A stretch of DNA of 64,000 nucleotides, taken from IMG/VR virus record IMGVR_UViG_3300046616_000431, positions 1 to 64,000 of that record; one strand, given 5' to 3'. Of this stretch, positions 24,953 through 32,013 are shown piece by piece. The DNA comes from a virus. How positions within the stretch are numbered: position 1 is the stretch's first letter; each line of letters opens with the position of its first letter. The position numbers and the translations under genes were made by a program. The notes below the pieces were generated by a model. The model ran no database searches, had not been told where the DNA came from, and saw only the letters and a program-made list of their open reading frames with translations.

Positions 24953-25501
24953 TCAGGAGGGCGGCTCTTCGTCCCTGGCAATCTTGATCGCGGCCAACTG
25001 CATGTGGATCATGCCTGTGGCCGTACGGGCGTCCAGTTCGCTCGCGCCGCGCATGAGGGCCATGAGGAGCTGTCCCGCGTTCGCCGCCCCTCCCGCCTCC
25101 ATCTTCTTCTTGAGCTGGCGCACGGCGACCAGCATGTCGACCTCGTCCTCGATGGCGACGGTCTCGGGGGTGCGCTGGTCGCCCTCGAAGAAGTAGGCCG
25201 GGGAGACCTCGAAGAAGATCGCCAGGTACTGCAGGACGTCCTTGGTCGGGTTGCGCCGCTTGCCGCTGAGCAGGTCACCCATGTACTGGCGGTTCAGCAG
25301 ATCTCTTTCGTTCCGCCCCGCAGGAGGTAGTTTCTGTCGCGTGACAGAAAAGTGGTCGTCGGCGTACAACCTTGAGACCTCCTCGGCGATCTCACTGATG
25401 TCGTACTTCTCGCCATCAGGTCGACGCTTGAGGTATCGCAGGCGATGCAGCTTGTTGGCGAGCGGTCCGAGAGCGGGATCGCTCGTGGGCGCCTCTCCCA
25501 T
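24953..25501 (-). CDS. XRE-family transcriptional regulator
   Basis: 182 residues from ATG 25501 (GGAGGGGAGGGG upstream); the frame extends further but without a ribosome site. The helix-turn-helix lies around LNRQYMGDLLSGKRRNPTKDVLQYLAIFFEVSPAYFFEGD, the usual XRE pattern with a YLAIFFEVSPAYF end. The first 80 residues (LRYLKRRPDGEKYDISEIAEEVSRLY) match actinobacterial XRE proteins. The C-terminal part (VDMLVAVRQLKKKME) is a helical dimer or protease-recognition region. It faces the forward genes across a repeat-rich promoter region, so it may be the lysogeny repressor. Confidence 0.82.
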   Translation of the reverse strand: MGEAPTSDPALGPLANKLHRLRYLKRRPDGEKYDISEIAEEVSRLYADDHFSVTRQKLPPAGRNERDLLNRQYMGDLLSGKRRNPTKDVLQYLAIFFEVSPAYFFEGDQRTPETVAIEDEVDMLVAVRQLKKKMEAGGAANAGQLLMALMRGASELDARTATGMIHMQLAAIKIARDEEPPS

Positions 25502-25570
25502 GAGTCGCCCCTCCCCTCCATCTTGAAAAATGTCTCCGGCAGTCGCGGCAGAGTCTACCCACGATGTCGA

Positions 25571-25647
25571 GAAAGTTGACACGGGCTCGTGTTGTTGAAC
25601 TTTCTTGCGTCTGAAGTTGACACGACCGGAGGTACGGGACGTACGAT
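25571..25647. promoter_or_regulatory. Operator/promoter cluster upstream of the XRE regulator
   Basis: GAAAGTT (25571-25577) and AACTTTC (25598-25604) form an inverted repeat. AAGTTGACACG occurs at 25573-25583 and again at 25614-25624, 41 bases apart. TTGACA (25617-25622) with TACGAT (25642-25647) could be a forward promoter with a long 19-base spacer. Likely binding sites of the divergent XRE protein. Confidence 0.6.
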
Positions 25648-25728
25648 TCCGCTCACGGAAGGCAACATTTGAGCGGGGGGTGAAGCAGAGTGGCGGCTGA
25701 GACCAGTGGGACCGCCCCGCTCGCGCTC

Positions 25729-25763
25729 CTGTCGGGCACCGGCCCCGCAGCGGCAAGGGGTGA
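25729..25763 (+). promoter_or_regulatory. Bipartite element 8
   Basis: CTGTC (25729-25733), 21-base spacer, AAGGGGTGA (25755-25763). GTGAG/CTCAC (25760-25764, 25772-25776) forms a small hairpin over the right box. Confidence 0.65.
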
Positions 25764-25794
25764 GGAGATCTCTCACTCTGCCCAAGGAGTTCAG

Positions 25795-26094
25795 GTGCCT
25801 ACTCCCGCTCTCGTCCGCACGGTCGTCCCGATGGCCGTCGGCTTCGTGCTGGCGTTCCTCGCCTCGTACAACGTCCACGCCAGCGCCGAGTTCACACAGA
25901 ACCTCACCGGCCTGCTGACCGTGGTCCTCGGCGCCGCGTACTACGCGCTCGCCCACCTGCTTCAGTCTCGCTGGCCCCTCGCGGGGCTCCTTCTCGGCTC
26001 CACCGCCAGGCCGACCTACGAAGGACGCCACCGCCGCAAGGCCAGCATCAGTCCGGCGACCGCCACGTCGGACACTCCGGAGAACCAGCTGTAG
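25795..26094 (+). CDS. Two-pass membrane protein, 99 aa
   Basis: GTG 25795 with ribosome site CAAGGAG; the frame also opens at GTG 25690, but that start would put element 8 inside the gene. Segments ALVRTVVPMAVGFVLAFLASY and FTQNLTGLLTVVLGAAYYALAHLL span the membrane, with a short external loop and a basic Pro/Thr-rich cytoplasmic tail. The pattern is that of small phage holins and of superinfection-exclusion proteins. It stands alone between the repressor region and a strong terminator, so it might be an antagonist of the lysis system or a second holin. Confidence 0.7.
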   Translation: MPTPALVRTVVPMAVGFVLAFLASYNVHASAEFTQNLTGLLTVVLGAAYYALAHLLQSRWPLAGLLLGSTARPTYEGRHRRKASISPATATSDTPENQL

Positions 26095-26126
26095 CCCGCC
26101 AACTGCCGCTGATGTAGACCGGAGGC

Positions 26127-26182
26127 AGGACCCCGGCCGACCACACTTCCCTACCCAGGAAGGTCGGCCGGGGTCCTCTCAT
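26127..26182 (+). terminator. Long hairpin terminator
   Basis: A perfect 16-bp stem AGGACCCCGGCCGACC / GGTCGGCCGGGGTCCT (26127-26142, 26162-26177), 19-base loop, then CTCATTTT. Confidence 0.88.
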
Positions 26183-26405
26183 TTTGCGGCGATGGATGAG
26201 CTGTCCACATCAAGAACGGCGCTGACGACAAAAGGTAGCGGGTTCCTCACTGCGCGTCTATTTGTCGCTAAGTGGATAGGCGACTTCCGGAAACAGCTTG
26301 TCCTTACGGTAGCACCGACCTTGAAAAACCTTTGGCCACGGGTCCAGGCCTGCACCTCGCCTTCACAAACGATGCTCGCCCGTTAGTACGCATATTCACT
26401 CCATC
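26183..26405. other. Gene-free, AT-richer stretch
   Basis: About 220 bases with visibly lower GC than all neighbours and no codon-position GC bias. The only open frame (26192-26386) lacks a ribosome site and normal codon use. GTCGC/GCGAC near 26267-26285 makes one small hairpin. It may hold a promoter, a small RNA or an old insertion; nothing definite is visible. Confidence 0.35.
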
Positions 26406-26440
26406 CTGTTCAACGCCTCCTGGGACTCCACAAGGGACGA
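26406..26440 (+). promoter_or_regulatory. Bipartite element 9 (capsid protease)
   Basis: CTGTT (26406-26410), 21-base spacer, AAGGGACGA (26432-26440). The right box has one mismatch. The start codon at 26480 follows 39 bases later. Confidence 0.58.
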
Positions 26441-26479
26441 GGGCGCACCACGCGCCGCCGCCCGCACAGGAGGACCCCG

Positions 26480-29179
26480 GTGCTGAAGTTCGCCACGGCC
26501 CAGATCATCGCCGCCAGCCTCGGCGACCAGCAGCGCGTCACGAAGGCCGCCCACCGCGCCGTCTTCAGCTACGAGGCGCGGCCGGGATACCTGTACGTGC
26601 GCTCCCGGGCCATCTCCTCGCGCTGCAACGACAACTGGGACGAGTTCCCCGCCGAGGAGATCGCGAAGGCGTACGGCTCCTTCGTCGGCAAGCCGGTCTT
26701 CGTGAACCACAAGAACGACAACCACCGGCGGGCGCGCGGCGTCATCATCGACGCCGCCCTCCACGAGGACAAGAACCCCGACGGCACCCCGGACACCTGG
26801 GCCGAGGTCCTCATGGAGATCGACGCCAAGCAGTTCCCGAAGCTGGCCAAGGCGATCCTCGCCGGTCACATCGACCGGACCTCCATGGGCTGCGACGTCG
26901 AGCGCTCCGTGTGCTCCGCCTGCGGCAACGTGGCGACCACCCCGGCCGAATACTGCGCACACATCCCGGGCCTGAAGGGCAAGCGGCTCTTCCGGCACAC
27001 CGCCTCCGGCCAGCGCGTCGGCGAGCTGGTCCGCGAGACCTGCTACGGCCTGTCATTCTTCGAGAACTCGGTCCTCGTCGAGCCCCCGGCCGATCCGACG
27101 GCCCACTTCCTCGGCGTGGACTCCTCCGGCCTCGGCAAGGCCGCCGCGATCGACTTCTCCGACTACGACCACGACGGCCTGGAAGAGGACGACGACGAGG
27201 AGAACAAGCCGCACACCCCGACGCCCACGGCTCCTTCGCAGCACCCTCGTCCGGCCCAGCCGCACGTCCCGAACAACGGGACCGCGCACGACAACCAGCG
27301 ACGTCGTGACGTCGTAACGAACACGCACCCCTTCACACCGCTGAAGCCCAGCCTCAACACCCTGCAGACGACGGCCTCCCTCGAAGTCGAGGCGGCCGGA
27401 CCCCAGTACCAGAACCCGGGCGACCACCCCTGGTTCAAGGAGACCGGACTCAGCCACGAGCACGTCCTGAACCACTGGGACCAGGCCACCGACGAGGAGA
27501 AGAAGCAGGGCGCCCGCTGGTACCCGGACGCCCACCACGTCGCCAAGGCCATCGCGAAGCTGAACCCCGACATCACGGACGACAAGGAGGCCGCCCACAA
27601 GGGCGCCGGTGTCCTGTCGGCCTACAGCCCGCAGCAGAACTGGTGGGCCAACCAGCACAACGCCGCACGCTCGTTCGTCGGCAAGAAGGCCGTCGGCAAG
27701 GGCGAGGGCCTGATGGTCATGTCCTCCCACGCCAACGCCGCGCAGAAGATCCTGGACGGCGAGGACCACCAGAAGGTCCTCAAGGGCCCCAAGACCCAGG
27801 ACTTCGCCCACCTGATCGAGCACGGCGGCAACGACGAACACGGCCAGCCGTCCAAGCGCGTCGTCATCGACCGGCACGCCCTGTCCGTCGCCGCCGGACG
27901 CCGCCTGAACGCCGACGACTCCAAGGGCTTCCCCTCCAGCAACCGGCACTACTACGAGCACGCCGCCGACCAGTACCGCACGGCCGCCGCCGTCATATCC
28001 GACCGCGAGAAGCGCCACGTCCCGCCGCACGAGGTCCAGGCCGTCACCTGGCTCACCCGCCAGCGCCTGAACGCGGCCGAGGACGAAGGCTCCCCGGGCG
28101 GCAAGGGCCGCCAGACCGTGCAGCGCAACCAGCGCCAGCAGTGGAAGGACCTCGCGGGCGAGCACACCCCCCAGCTCAAGGACGACGGCAACTCGCACGT
28201 CTCCAAGCTCGTCAGCGCCGACGCCATCCTGGAGGACGGCACGATCCGCACCGTGGCGTACGGAGAGGTCAAGGCCCCGGCCGACGTCGACACCCTCCGC
28301 GAGGAAAACTGCCCCGTCTGCGGCGACAGCGACACCTACGACGGCCAGGCCTGCCAGATCTGCGGGTTCATCAGCCCGCCGACACAGTTCCGCGACCCCG
28401 ACCTCGACATGGCCAAGCGCCTCGACCTGCGCAAGCAGATCGTCGACCCCTCCCTCGTCGACAACAACGGCGAGCTGCAGCGCGTCGACCAGGACGGCAA
28501 CGCCATGCCGCAGGACCCGAACGCCGACCCCAACGCGGACCCCAACGACCCCGACGCGCAGGCCGACCCCAACGACCCGAACGCGCAGATGGTCGACCCG
28601 GACCAGCTCGACGAGAACGGCCTGCCGCCGTCCCCGTACGGAGACCAGGCCCTCGACGGCACCCAGCAGGGCCCCAGCCAGTCCGACCGCAACGGCGACG
28701 GCATGATCCAGCCCAACGAGATCGACATGGACGGCAACGCCAACGTCCAGCAGCAGGTCGACCCGGAGATGGGCGGCCAGGCCGGACCCCGCGAACTGCC
28801 CGGCTGGGGCAAGGACCGCACCGGCGACGCCTTCACCCCCGGCCCCGACATGCCCTACCGCCCCGACGAGCCGGGCAACCCCAACGACGTCCTCGGCCAG
28901 GACGACGACGACCGCAACCCGATGGGCATGCCGACCCCGGCCCCCATGATGGGCCGCCCCGGCGACGGCATCCCGGACCTGATGTGCGGCAACTGCGGCT
29001 TCGCAGCCGACGCCACCCCGCCCCAGACCCAGAACATGGGCGACCCCATGGCGGCCACCGACGGCGTACTCGACGGCGACGTCTGCCCCAGCTGCCAGCG
29101 CGGCCAGCTCCTGACCCCCGGCGAGATCAACTCGAACTATTCCAAGGCACCTGCTGTCGAGCACCCCGCATACAGCTGA
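26480..29179 (+). CDS. Capsid maturation protease fused to DUF7178-like and zinc-ribbon domains
   Basis: 899 residues from GTG 26480 (ACAGGAGG). Residues 1-230 (SFVGKPVFVNHKNDNHRRAR, ILAGHIDRTSMGCDVER, TCYGLSFFENSVLVEPPADP) resemble head proteases of large actinobacterial myoviruses, with a CSACGN...YC insertion. Residues about 305-540 hold GAGVLSAYSPQQNWWANQHNAARS and VVIDRHALSVAAGRRLN, which I relate from memory to DUF7178, a phage family of unknown function. Then follow a ribbon (CPVCGD...CQICGF), an Asp/Pro/Asn tract (DPNADPNDPDAQADPNDPN) and a last ribbon (CGNCGF...CPSC). The position before scaffold and capsid genes supports the protease call. The fusion is unusual. Confidence 0.65.
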   Translation: MLKFATAQIIAASLGDQQRVTKAAHRAVFSYEARPGYLYVRSRAISSRCNDNWDEFPAEEIAKAYGSFVGKPVFVNHKNDNHRRARGVIIDAALHEDKNPDGTPDTWAEVLMEIDAKQFPKLAKAILAGHIDRTSMGCDVERSVCSACGNVATTPAEYCAHIPGLKGKRLFRHTASGQRVGELVRETCYGLSFFENSVLVEPPADPTAHFLGVDSSGLGKAAAIDFSDYDHDGLEEDDDEENKPHTPTPTAPSQHPRPAQPHVPNNGTAHDNQRRRDVVTNTHPFTPLKPSLNTLQTTASLEVEAAGPQYQNPGDHPWFKETGLSHEHVLNHWDQATDEEKKQGARWYPDAHHVAKAIAKLNPDITDDKEAAHKGAGVLSAYSPQQNWWANQHNAARSFVGKKAVGKGEGLMVMSSHANAAQKILDGEDHQKVLKGPKTQDFAHLIEHGGNDEHGQPSKRVVIDRHALSVAAGRRLNADDSKGFPSSNRHYYEHAADQYRTAAAVISDREKRHVPPHEVQAVTWLTRQRLNAAEDEGSPGGKGRQTVQRNQRQQWKDLAGEHTPQLKDDGNSHVSKLVSADAILEDGTIRTVAYGEVKAPADVDTLREENCPVCGDSDTYDGQACQICGFISPPTQFRDPDLDMAKRLDLRKQIVDPSLVDNNGELQRVDQDGNAMPQDPNADPNADPNDPDAQADPNDPNAQMVDPDQLDENGLPPSPYGDQALDGTQQGPSQSDRNGDGMIQPNEIDMDGNANVQQQVDPEMGGQAGPRELPGWGKDRTGDAFTPGPDMPYRPDEPGNPNDVLGQDDDDRNPMGMPTPAPMMGRPGDGIPDLMCGNCGFAADATPPQTQNMGDPMAATDGVLDGDVCPSCQRGQLLTPGEINSNYSKAPAVEHPAYS
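27300..27313. other. Recurrent 14-mer GACGTCGTGACGTC, copy 3
   Basis: Lies in the linker of the protease gene (reads D-V-V-T). It breaks an otherwise low-complexity stretch and is identical to the copies at 522-535 and 4277-4290. Confidence 0.4.
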
Positions 29180-29189
29180 CAAGGGGTGA
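29154..29189 (+). promoter_or_regulatory. Bipartite element 10 (scaffold candidate)
   Basis: CTGTC (29154-29158) lies inside the end of the protease gene; 22-base spacer; AAGGGGTGA (29181-29189) starts right after its stop. The next start is at 29240. Confidence 0.66.
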
Positions 29190-29239
29190 AGAACCGCCCA
29201 CGGCGCCCGCCGTGAGCCCGCCTCAGAAGGAGTCCCAGT

Positions 29240-30088
29240 ATGAGCCGACCGCTCATGGCAGCCCTCACGGCGCAGCAGACCGTCATCGACGACCAGCGCC
29301 GCCAGATCGCCATCCAGGGCCAGCAGATCGCGCTCATCGCGCGCCTCGCCGGTGTCACCGACCAGGTCAGCGCCATCGGCAAGACCGCCGACATCGCCAA
29401 CCCCGCGCAGCCGATCCCGGACCCGGGCGAGCAGGCCCCCTCCGAAACCACGGAGCAGGCCGCCACCCCGGAGACCAACGACGACGTCCGCTCCCCGGGC
29501 CAGACCGGCAACTCCACCCAGGGCGTCCCGGCCGCGTCCACCGACACCGCCCTCACCCCCGGCGGCACCCTCCCGGCCGAGCCCTACGGCAACCTCCAGG
29601 ACGTCACCGCCCCGGTCTCCGGCACCAACACCGGCGAGGTCGGCGGCGACCAGACCCGCATCGAGACCGACGTCCGCGCCGGAAACCCGATGGTGCCCGA
29701 CGTCGCGTTCCCCTGGACCATCAGCGACAACCAGTCCAACAACAACCCGCCCTCCTCGGGCGAGATGGCCGGAGGCGGCTCCCCCAGCCGCACCCACGCC
29801 TGCCTCCGACTCGCCCGCCTGCGAGTCCAGGCCGGTGTCGCCAAGGGCGACGACATCACCCTCGCCGCCGCCCTGGAAGCCGACACCCGGCTGACCGACG
29901 ACCTCATCAACCACGAGATCGGCCTCCTGAGCCGCCTCGCGAGCACCGCCACCAAGGCGCCGTCTGAGGGCGCCGCCCCGCGCACCGTGCGCTCCGCCGC
30001 CCGCGTCGCACCGTCCCTGGCATCCCAGTCGACGGCCACCAGCCCGGCGGCCCGAGAGGACCTCGTCGACAGCGACCTCTTCCTCTGA
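29240..30088 (+). CDS. Scaffold-like protein, 282 aa
   Basis: ATG 29240 follows AGAAGGAG. A short N-terminal coiled coil (QQTVIDDQRRQIAIQGQQIALIARL) leads into a disordered Pro/Thr/Gly region, then VAFPWTISDN, shared with the 7015 protein. A helical C-terminus (SRTHACLRLARLRVQAGVAKGDDITLAAALEADTRLTDDLINHEIGLLSRL) follows. Lying between protease and capsid genes, with a disordered middle and helical ends, is typical of scaffolding proteins; this is inference from context and composition. Confidence 0.62.
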   Translation: MSRPLMAALTAQQTVIDDQRRQIAIQGQQIALIARLAGVTDQVSAIGKTADIANPAQPIPDPGEQAPSETTEQAATPETNDDVRSPGQTGNSTQGVPAASTDTALTPGGTLPAEPYGNLQDVTAPVSGTNTGEVGGDQTRIETDVRAGNPMVPDVAFPWTISDNQSNNNPPSSGEMAGGGSPSRTHACLRLARLRVQAGVAKGDDITLAAALEADTRLTDDLINHEIGLLSRLASTATKAPSEGAAPRTVRSAARVAPSLASQSTATSPAAREDLVDSDLFL

Positions 30089-30101
30089 TCAACCCCCCAC
30101 C

Positions 30102-30135
30102 GCGAAGGGCCCGGCCTCACCGCCGGGCCCTTCGC
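30102..30135 (+). terminator. Hairpin terminator
   Basis: Perfect 14-bp stem GCGAAGGGCCCGGC / GCCGGGCCCTTCGC (30102-30115, 30122-30135) with a 6-base loop, no T run. Confidence 0.82.
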
Positions 30136-30169
30136 CATACCCGCCACAGAAATTCCTTGCCAACTCTCC

Positions 30170-30204
30170 CTGTCTCATGCCGTTTGGCCGCCAGTAGGGG
30201 GTGA
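30170..30204 (+). promoter_or_regulatory. Bipartite element 11 (decoration and capsid)
   Basis: CTGTC (30170-30174), 20-base spacer, TAGGGGGTGA (30195-30204); 55 bases before the ATG at 30260, the longest gap in the set. Confidence 0.68.
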
Positions 30205-30259
30205 AAGCGGCCTGCCGGTCCCCCTCGGCGGCCAGCCGAGAAACCTGGGAGGGCGGCAC

Positions 30260-30772
30260 ATGATCCGCGTTCGGGCAGCCAACGCCCACATCAAGAGGAC
30301 CTTCCGACCGACGTACGCCTGGACCCAGGCAACGCCGAAGTCGGTCTTCCTCGACCCGGCCTGGGACCGCAGCTTCCTCATCTACCCGGGCATGGTCCTC
30401 ATGCGCACGGCCGGTGAGCTGGTGACCCTGATCGGAGGCTCCGGCGTCCCCTACGGCTTCGCGGCCGACTACGTCGGAGGCGACGGCTTCGACCCGCTCC
30501 TCGACGTCGGCGTCAACGCCACCGCCGTCTGGGTCTTGGGCACCGACGGCGAGGCCGAGATCCTCGCCCCCGCCTTCGACAACACCCAGACCTGGACCGA
30601 CCCCGGCGACGGCACCGAGAAGCTCGTCTACGCGATCACCGCCGGAACCGGCCGAGGCAAGCTCGCCCTCGCCACCAACGGCGCCGTGGCCACCGCCATC
30701 TCCGCCCAGCCGGTCGCCCGCCTGCTCAAGGTCAACAGCACCAGCAAGATCACCATCGGCGGCCTGCGCTAA
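30260..30772 (+). CDS. Capsid decoration protein candidate
   Basis: 170 residues. Strand-rich and compact (AGELVTLIGGSGVPYGFAADYVGGDG, NATAVWVLGTDGEAEIL, KLVYAITAGTGRGKLALATNGAVATAISAQPVARLLKV), ending TSKITIGGLR. Small beta-rich proteins encoded just before the major capsid gene commonly cement the capsid, and the Gly/Ala/Val-rich closing segment is typical of that class. No sequence motif proves it. It shares a transcript with the capsid gene, 41 bases downstream. Confidence 0.6.
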   Translation: MIRVRAANAHIKRTFRPTYAWTQATPKSVFLDPAWDRSFLIYPGMVLMRTAGELVTLIGGSGVPYGFAADYVGGDGFDPLLDVGVNATAVWVLGTDGEAEILAPAFDNTQTWTDPGDGTEKLVYAITAGTGRGKLALATNGAVATAISAQPVARLLKVNSTSKITIGGLR

Positions 30773-30813
30773 GCGCCCTGAGAGCCGAGCGAGAGGAACA
30801 GAGGAAACTCACC

Positions 30814-31803
30814 ATGACCGCAGCGCTCCACGCTGGGCACAAGGGCGGCGTCACCGCCAAGAAGTCCGACGACTACGTCAACGACATCCTCGCCCGCCGC
30901 GAGAGCCAGGGCCACGCCCCGCTCTCCACCCAGGCGAAGATGCAGCGCCTCCAGTCCGTCGTCTCCGACCAGACCAACGGCATCAAGCGCCTGGGCGTCG
31001 GCATGATCGGCCCCATCCAGTTGAAGCTCCGCTACCAGGGCATCACCCGGAACGTGCTGGTCGAGGACCCCTGCACCCCCGGCACACCGGTCGAGTACGA
31101 CGTGTGGGACGACCTCGGTCAGGCCTACATGATGTCCGGCACCGAGGGCGAAGTCCGCATCACCCCCTTCGAAGGCAAGCGCATCCAGGTGCGGTTCTTC
31201 CGCATAGCCTCGCGCCCCGCCATCCGCAAGGAAGACCTCCTCTACCTGCGCATCAACGCGGTCGAGCAGGCCCAGGACGAGACCAAGCAGGCCATCCTCA
31301 AGCAGGAGGACTCGCGCCTGATCACGATCCTCCAGGCCGCGATCTCGGACTACACCAACCGCTCCGACCACACGGTCACCCCCAACCACGTGGTCAACGA
31401 GGCGTCGGGCTACCTGACCCCGGGCTCGCTCTACAGCGCGGTCTCCCTGACCGACATGCACGAGCTGCAGTCCAGCCGCATCCTGATCAACCCGATGGAC
31501 TACCGCGACATGTACCGGTGGGACATCAACCAGACGGGCTGGGCCTTCAAGGACCGCGTCGTCGCGGGCGAGACGATCACCTCGTTCGGCGAGTTCCAGC
31601 TCCAGCGCTCCATCGTCGTCCCTCAGGGCGAGACCTACCTGACCCCGGACCCGCAGTTCCTCGGCGTCTTCCCGGTCCTGTACTCGCTCGATGTCGAGGA
31701 AAACCACCGCGTGGAAAGTTTCTGGAAGGGTTGGGTCTTCGATGAGATGATCAGCATGCTGATTTTGAATCCGCGCGGCCTCGCGAAAATCGTGAAGTCG
31801 TAG
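30814..31803 (+). CDS. Major capsid protein
   Basis: 329 residues; ribosome site AGAGGAA. Builds the icosahedral head, HK97-type fold inferred. Support: length, place after the decoration candidate and the protease, and a pattern with an N-terminal helical arm, EYDVWDDLGQAYMMSGTEGEVRITPFEGKRIQVRFFRIASRP (E-loop and P-domain-like) and DMYRWDINQTGWAFKDRVVAGETITSFGEFQLQRSIVVPQG. The last 100 bases use AT-ending codons (GAA, AGT, GGT, GAT, ATT, TTG, AAT, AAA) more than the rest. The C-terminus GLAKIVKS is repeated at the end of the next gene (GLGKIVKS). Confidence 0.85.
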   Translation: MTAALHAGHKGGVTAKKSDDYVNDILARRESQGHAPLSTQAKMQRLQSVVSDQTNGIKRLGVGMIGPIQLKLRYQGITRNVLVEDPCTPGTPVEYDVWDDLGQAYMMSGTEGEVRITPFEGKRIQVRFFRIASRPAIRKEDLLYLRINAVEQAQDETKQAILKQEDSRLITILQAAISDYTNRSDHTVTPNHVVNEASGYLTPGSLYSAVSLTDMHELQSSRILINPMDYRDMYRWDINQTGWAFKDRVVAGETITSFGEFQLQRSIVVPQGETYLTPDPQFLGVFPVLYSLDVEENHRVESFWKGWVFDEMISMLILNPRGLAKIVKS

Positions 31804-31831
31804 CCGATCCATCTCGTCAAACGTACCACAC

Positions 31832-31878
31832 CGAAGGGCCGTAACTCAAGCCGCAACAGGCTGGGTTGCGGCCCTTCG
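31832..31878 (+). terminator. Terminator after the capsid gene
   Basis: CGAAGGGCCG pairs with CGGCCCTTCG (31832-31841, 31869-31878), extended by AAC/GTT in the stem. It separates the capsid gene from the nuclease. Confidence 0.8.
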
Positions 31879-31950
31879 TGCTGCTCGACAGCAACCCAGG
31901 CCTCTCGCAGCGACCCAACCAAGTGGTTCTCAACTAAATTGCTAAAAAAC

Positions 31951-32012
31951 GAGGGCTCCTCTAGACTTGCAGGTGTACCGGCCAAGGTGACACCGCCTCC
32001 AGAGGAGCCCTC
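31951..32012 (+). promoter_or_regulatory. Hairpin that hides the nuclease ribosome site
   Basis: GAGGGCTCCTCT (31951-31962) pairs perfectly over 12 bp with AGAGGAGCCCTC (32001-32012). The right arm contains AGAGGAG, the ribosome site for the GTG at 32014. A smaller GGTGT/ACACC pair lies inside the loop. Folding would block translation. Confidence 0.72.
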
Positions 32013-32013
32013 T

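Noticed and set aside
25690-25794. Upstream GTG start for the 25795 membrane protein
   Set aside because: GGGGGTGA lies before it, but the added residues are low complexity and element 8 would be inside the gene. Kept only as an alternative.
26192-26386. 64-codon frame in the AT-richer gap
   Set aside because: No ribosome site, no codon bias and no recognisable segment.
27053-29914. Reverse-strand frame of 953 codons (and similar ones at 11628-14018, 45098-47422, 48223-51021, 52720-55332)
   Set aside because: All are antisense to clear structural genes and show the complementary composition. No start context or domain was visible.
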